Source: Larimichthys crocea
Taxonomy: Eukaryota > Chordata > Actinopteri > Sciaenidae
Assembly: GCF_000972845.2 (NCBI RefSeq)
Contig: NC_040032.1
Location: 10,080,334-10,144,333 of the forward strand
Direction of reading: 5' to 3'
Length of the DNA: 64,000 nt
The notes under the pieces are model-generated. The model did not search any database, had not been told where the DNA came from, and saw only the letters and a list, made by a program, of their open reading frames with translations. The position numbers and the translations under genes were made by a program. Below, in pieces: positions 59,241-64,000 of the stretch; position 1 is the first letter of the stretch; each line of letters begins with the position of its first letter.

Positions 59241-60399
59241 ATGTACAACGTACAACAGTCACACACCAACCTCCCAGTGGCCTTGTGATCTCAGTTTGTC
59301 AATCAAAAACCAGTTCCTGCTCTTTTAAACTAAGTTTTACTTTGTGCGAGGACAAAATCAAAAGGCGCTGTCAGTGTTCAGACTTCTGACTGAAAGCTGC
59401 AGTGTTTTTTTTTTATTTCTCCTGTCAGTATATGGTCCCTGAGCGTGTGATGAGTTGTGTGACAGAGTGTTCATCCGTTAAGCAAAATGAGTTTTTTTTT
59501 GTGTTTAAACAAGCAAAATACTCCTCTCACTAAGCGTGTGCTTCATTAAGTGCACCAGTATTTATTTTCCTAATTTGTGTCGGGACATAGTTTTGAGTAA
59601 TGCATGGTCATGGATGGATTTTTGATAATGCTATTCCTTCACGCTTGCTGCCAAACGCATTGCTTTGCAGGGATTTAATTTGCATTGTATGAATAATGAC
59701 TAATTGCTGAGGTTATGCAATGAAATTGTTAAATTATGACTTTTTTGGTTCTGTTGTTGCGGGGGGCAACATATTTAAGCATTAAATATGGCTAAATATT
59801 TAATATATATTGGTAAATTTAGTAGCCACACTGTGCACAAACATCACAGCAGATAAAACAAATGTTAAAATGCAAAATAAAAGCAGGCTGTCACAAAATG
59901 TAGAGAGTGCAGAATCACCTTGAAGCAAAAAGTCCAGCTGCAGACATGTTTTAGGCTTGATGGATGCGGCGTTAACACAAAAGACGGGATGACTAACAGA
60001 CTTTTCAGGAACCCCACTGCCTTCCGTTGAGCAAGCAGAGGAACACTTATGCATGTAAATTACAAGACCGCTCGAAGCTTTCAGGGCTGACAGTGATGCT
60101 CACTGTTATTCAAATGAACGCAGCTGATTACGGAGGTAAAAATGGCGGCTGCAGAACAAATCGGAGCATGAGAACAGTCAGAAAAATAAATATATTTCTC
60201 TTTCTACTGCTTTCAGGATGAATTGGCTACATTGTGCTGAATGTAGGAAGCTGTGTGTGCATCTTTAATGACTTACTTTTGGCTATTCAATACTTTTAGG
60301 TGTCCGTTTTAGGTACTGAATCTTCTCTGCACTCATTTTCTTACAGAAATCTGTAAAGTCTATTGCAGCAGGCCTGACATTTTAAAACTTAATTAGTAT
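59241..60399. other. Gene-free region
   Basis: AT-rich, with a smooth unique block at about 59560-59760 (ATTTGCATTGTATGAATAATGACTAATTGCTGAGG) that could be a conserved element. No gene recognised. Confidence 0.4.
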
Positions 60400-63200
60400 C
60401 ACTGTTGCACAGAGTGCAGCAGTAAATATCTTGCCGGTCAGTAGGAGACTGAACAAAGCCACGGCCCACTTTCTTTTGATTGCCGACTTTTGTAACTGAA
60501 TATGTTTGAGTGATATTGATCATGAAGCTTTCTGTCACTCCCTAAAAGCAAATGTTTGGCCGAGTTGGTCTCCTGCTATGTGTTATTAGAATCTCTGCTG
60601 TTTACTCTCTTGACCCTCCATCTACATACTAAACCAAATCAGATCTATGGCGTCTGTATAGTCGTGACAAGGCACCTGACTCTGAAGGACACATTCATAA
60701 CTTCTGCTAGATTCGGGAAAGTGAGCATTTTATTGACTCCTTTCCTGCGGCTCCAGTAATTGAAGCAAGTGATATCTGGGGAGCTTGCCATCCATAACAT
60801 ATTGAGGAGCCCTTCGGTTTCTGTGGCAAGGCGTTTTACCGTCTCATCAAAAGATGCTTTGAAGCTATTTATCAGCGGCAGCATCACTGAGGAGGTGCTT
60901 CACCTTGAGGAACGGAGAGCCGCAGACATCCAAGGCAAACAGAGGGAAAAGGATCGAACAAAATGAATTCTTTTATTGGTCTGAGTCTTCTTTGCTGGAT
61001 GCACTGGCTTGTGAACAAATTAATGTTCTTTCACAATTCAGTGTGTACAGCCTCCATGGCCGCTGAGAGCCATGACAAATCTACCATCCAATAGGGCTAG
61101 AAATGTTTGAGAGGGAGTTATTATACAGCAACAGCCTCCTTTTTGGGGTGGGAGCTTCGTCTATTCAAGGGCAGGCACAATTCATCCCCTGTATGAGGCC
61201 AGAGATGCAATAGATTTGATTTCCTGCATAGACCCGAGCGTCATAATTCTTTGCAGTTTAAAGACTCCGCTTCCTGCTGGCACTATATCTTCATAGCGTT
61301 GAACCTTTACCCAGGTTTAGGCCCGTGGTTCTTATGAAAACATGAAAGTTCTTAAATTTTCCTAGATTGAGAAATCGATGGAAGGATTGGTTCATCTGGG
61401 AATGTAGCCAGTGCTCATGACAGAGCTTTTTCTTATGCTTTTCAAAGAGCTCAGGGACCAAAGCAAGTGAGCATTCAAGAGAAAGCTGTTTGTGACGGAG
61501 CTGACTAAAGAGCTGGAAAGTCTTTGAAGGACTGTTTTAAGGCGCCGCATGTCCCCAAACTATGATTGTGATAGCAGTTTGTAGAGTAATGTGTTCAACA
61601 GCTGAAAGGCAGCATAATATATTATCTCTAGAAACCAATATCTGCATATGAATGTAGAATTTATAGGCGAAGGTCCAAGACTATGGCACTGGAAGCATTC
61701 TGCTTTTCGATTGTATTCTGAGTAGTATTGACCAGTCATGTTTCAGTGGGCTTTGGTTGCAGCAGTCCATGTGGAAAGCAAAAGAGGCGGACCGCATTGT
61801 CCCAAACGCAATCAGAAACCATCAGTTATTGTCTAAGATCGATTTAGATTTTCCTTTTAAGTTATAGATCTGTTTATAGTTCACATATGATTGCACATCG
61901 CACTGCAGAGGAAGTCTTGGCCACAGATATCTGTCCTACGATTTCCAGATAATGATACCCAGCAGGTTTTGTTGGTTGCATAAAGCATATCATGAACTGT
62001 AGTTATAGAACGGCCTATAATAATTCGTACATTAGTACATTAAACCTTCTGCTTCTGCCTCTGCTGCCTCACATAACTCTACTAAGCCTCTTTCACCAAA
62101 CAAACTAATTCAAATGGTTGCCGAAGGAGTCAGTTGTCCTGCCTTGTAGAGTCTGCTCTCCACGGCTTTTTGAATTATAACAAAGTTCACAGTCACATTA
62201 AAATGAAATCGTTTTTTAGACGAGCTGCTTTGTGCTCTTACCCTTTTTGTCGTCTTTTCACTGTCTTGTTTCCTTCTCGCGTCAAGGTAACAGGAAAATC
62301 GAAGTCAAACAAAGAAATTCAGCCTGGCATTGTTTCTTTGTGTGTGCTCCTTTTTTTTCCTCTTTTAATTGACTTAAAACTCAACAGCACTTGAGCATTG
62401 TTTCCTCTCGTAAGCGTTAACAAAGCTCACGTCGGTGTTAATAATGGATATGCCCGGTTCACCAAAATGCAGGGACATTCAGTTGCATCTGCATTCGTAG
62501 AATAGGCAATAGGCAAAGCCATCTCTCTGAATCTTATCTGTGATTGGCCAAAGGCTCTCGTCATGGTAGATTTTTATAAAGCTGAAAGCAGAGCCAAGAG
62601 AAGGTGCAGGAGTTTATTTCTTCTCACACCGTTTGAATTACAATATGCTGAAAGATTAATATGGAATTTTTGCCCAATAATTCCAAAGAAAAATACTGCC
62701 CAGCTTTAAGCCCCAGTATTATAACTCCTCATGTCAAAATCCAAACTTTATTTCAACCTTCATCCTTCATGGATTTCCAAAAAGATGGCCAGCCATACTT
62801 ACATAAATCAGTGATCGCAGGTTTAAAGCACAGGTGGGAATCTTGTAGTAATGAACTGGATAATCAACAATACTCAACAGAAATGAGCATGTAAATGTCA
62901 GTGCAGAAGTAGCCAATTACTACACAATGAATTAATAAAAGCATCGTCAGCTTCTGTCTAGATTTAATCTTGCAGAAATTGGCTCGGCCTCCGTTTAATT
63001 TAACAGGCAGGTGTTGGAACATTCTGTGCAGGGCAGCTCGCAGAAAAGCATTCGTCACCCTGATGGATAGTTTTAATGTTGATTTGACAAATGAAGGGCT
63101 GGAGCCGAACCAAAACAAGGACGCGTGCAGCTCATCCAGGCATCTATTCCTCCCTCTTTGTTTTGTTTCCTTTTGTAAAGCTGAATAAGAAGTCCTGTTA
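60400..63200. promoter_or_regulatory. Candidate conserved non-coding block (long)
   Basis: Nearly 3 kb of unique sequence without microsatellites or recognised repeats and without coding exons. Examples are CATGAAGCTTTCTGTCACTCCCTAAAAGC near 60520, GGCTCCAGTAATTGAAGCAAGTGATATC near 60749, GAATTTATAGGCGAAGGTCC near 61658 and CTGATTGGCCAAAGGCTCTCGTCATGG near 62541. Long repeat-poor runs in a repeat-rich desert suggest constraint, but this is inference. Confidence 0.35.
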
Positions 63201-64000
63201 ACTCCTGCATAGAAAACTCGATAGCTGTGATTACCCAACACATCAGAAAACAGAGTGAGACAACCCTTGGCTTGATTTCTGATTACAAGCTGATTGAGAT
63301 TCAAAATATTTATCCATGTTTTTAGCCTTGCATCTGTTACGTGTGATAATTTGTGTCCTGACTGCTGCTGGAGATGGAGGACTTACACCATCATTGGTGC
63401 TCTCTAGATTACAGCGCCCTTCCAATGTCGTCCCTGCCAATATTTTGTGTGTTTGGTTTATTCAAGGTTGAAGCTGAAACGATGCAAGGAGTAAACCAGT
63501 TTCCTGACGGTGAGGTTTTTGATTGATGTCTCATATATGATAGGGCTGTATTGGGGTTTAACGTCACGCTTTGGAGGCTGCAATTCAGTGGTCAAACAAC
63601 AGATTCCGGGTGGAAGATGTATATATTTTTACAACCTGCTGTGAGCATATAACAAATGTGACAGTAAAAATATCAGTGATATAAGAACATAACACTTGGG
63701 ATCCTATTTTAAAAGCACACACACAGAGACAAAGTGGTAGGTTTTGGACACACGGACTGTAGGCGTCTCCAAGCACATCTTTCACGTCTATTTTGGTTCA
63801 TGTAGTAGCAGCACACAGTGCAAAAGAATATACTGTACATCGGTATCGTCGTTTCAGTGCTCTGAAACAGCCGAGCCTCAATCACAGTGACACATGACAA
63901 AAGCTCAACAAATGAAGAACGCTGGAGATAAGAAATTTGAACCTGTGTTCTTCACAGCTCTCGGTTATAGAGTACCCACATCCAAAAACACAATTAGAAC
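63201..64000. other. Gene-free right edge of the window
   Basis: Nothing recognised except a short CACACACAGAGACAAAG stretch near 63717. No exon or RNA gene. Confidence 0.45.

Overview
The window looks like a vertebrate nuclear chromosome, almost certainly a teleost fish and probably a percomorph. It has only two recognisable cellular genes. Both are multi-exon with canonical GT-AG introns and both lie on the minus strand. bsx, the brain-specific homeobox transcription factor, has 3 exons at 2346-3824. lim2, the lens fibre intrinsic membrane protein MP20, has 4 coding exons at 6341-8937. The predicted proteins are 235 and 173 residues, essentially the lengths of their vertebrate orthologues. 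The teleost call rests on these two proteins and on fish-type repeats: an L2-like LINE with an ATCAA-rich 3' end, several hAT elements, a pogo-like MITE and tRNA-derived SINE pieces.

Layout. 1-2345: AT-rich intergenic sequence downstream of bsx. 2346-3824: bsx, with a GC-rich promoter running to about 4260. 4260-6234: intergenic, with a SINE relic and an (AAT)n microsatellite. 6235-8937: lim2 and its poly(A) signal. From about 8940 to the window end (about 55 kb) I see no credible cellular coding exon. This is a gene desert of unique, conserved-looking non-coding blocks (best candidates 12830-14060, 18800-20050, 26590-27760, 47480-48700, 55960-58500 and 60400-63200) mixed with microsatellites and transposon relics.

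The most striking structure is a very large inverted repeat centred on a 10-base N gap at 39005-39014. The segment about 31107-38881 recurs in reverse orientation at about 39019-46648. The right copy carries many small indels plus at least one block that aligns poorly. A hAT element with matching 8-bp target-site duplications (CCTATCAG at 38671 and 47025) is split across the structure. The two outer sides were therefore contiguous before the inverted copy was placed between them. I think the best explanation is two alleles of an approximately 7.7-kb inversion scaffolded one after the other, that is, a heterozygous inversion giving a false duplication. A true inverted duplication or a chimeric-read artefact are the alternatives. 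Each arm carries a 5'-truncated L2-like LINE and a duplicated approximately 290-bp unit, so those features appear twice as mirror images.

No prokaryote-type system (CRISPR, phage, operon) is present, and I found no convincing undescribed protein system. The inversion-like structure, the close bsx-lim2 linkage and the desert are the points worth following up.
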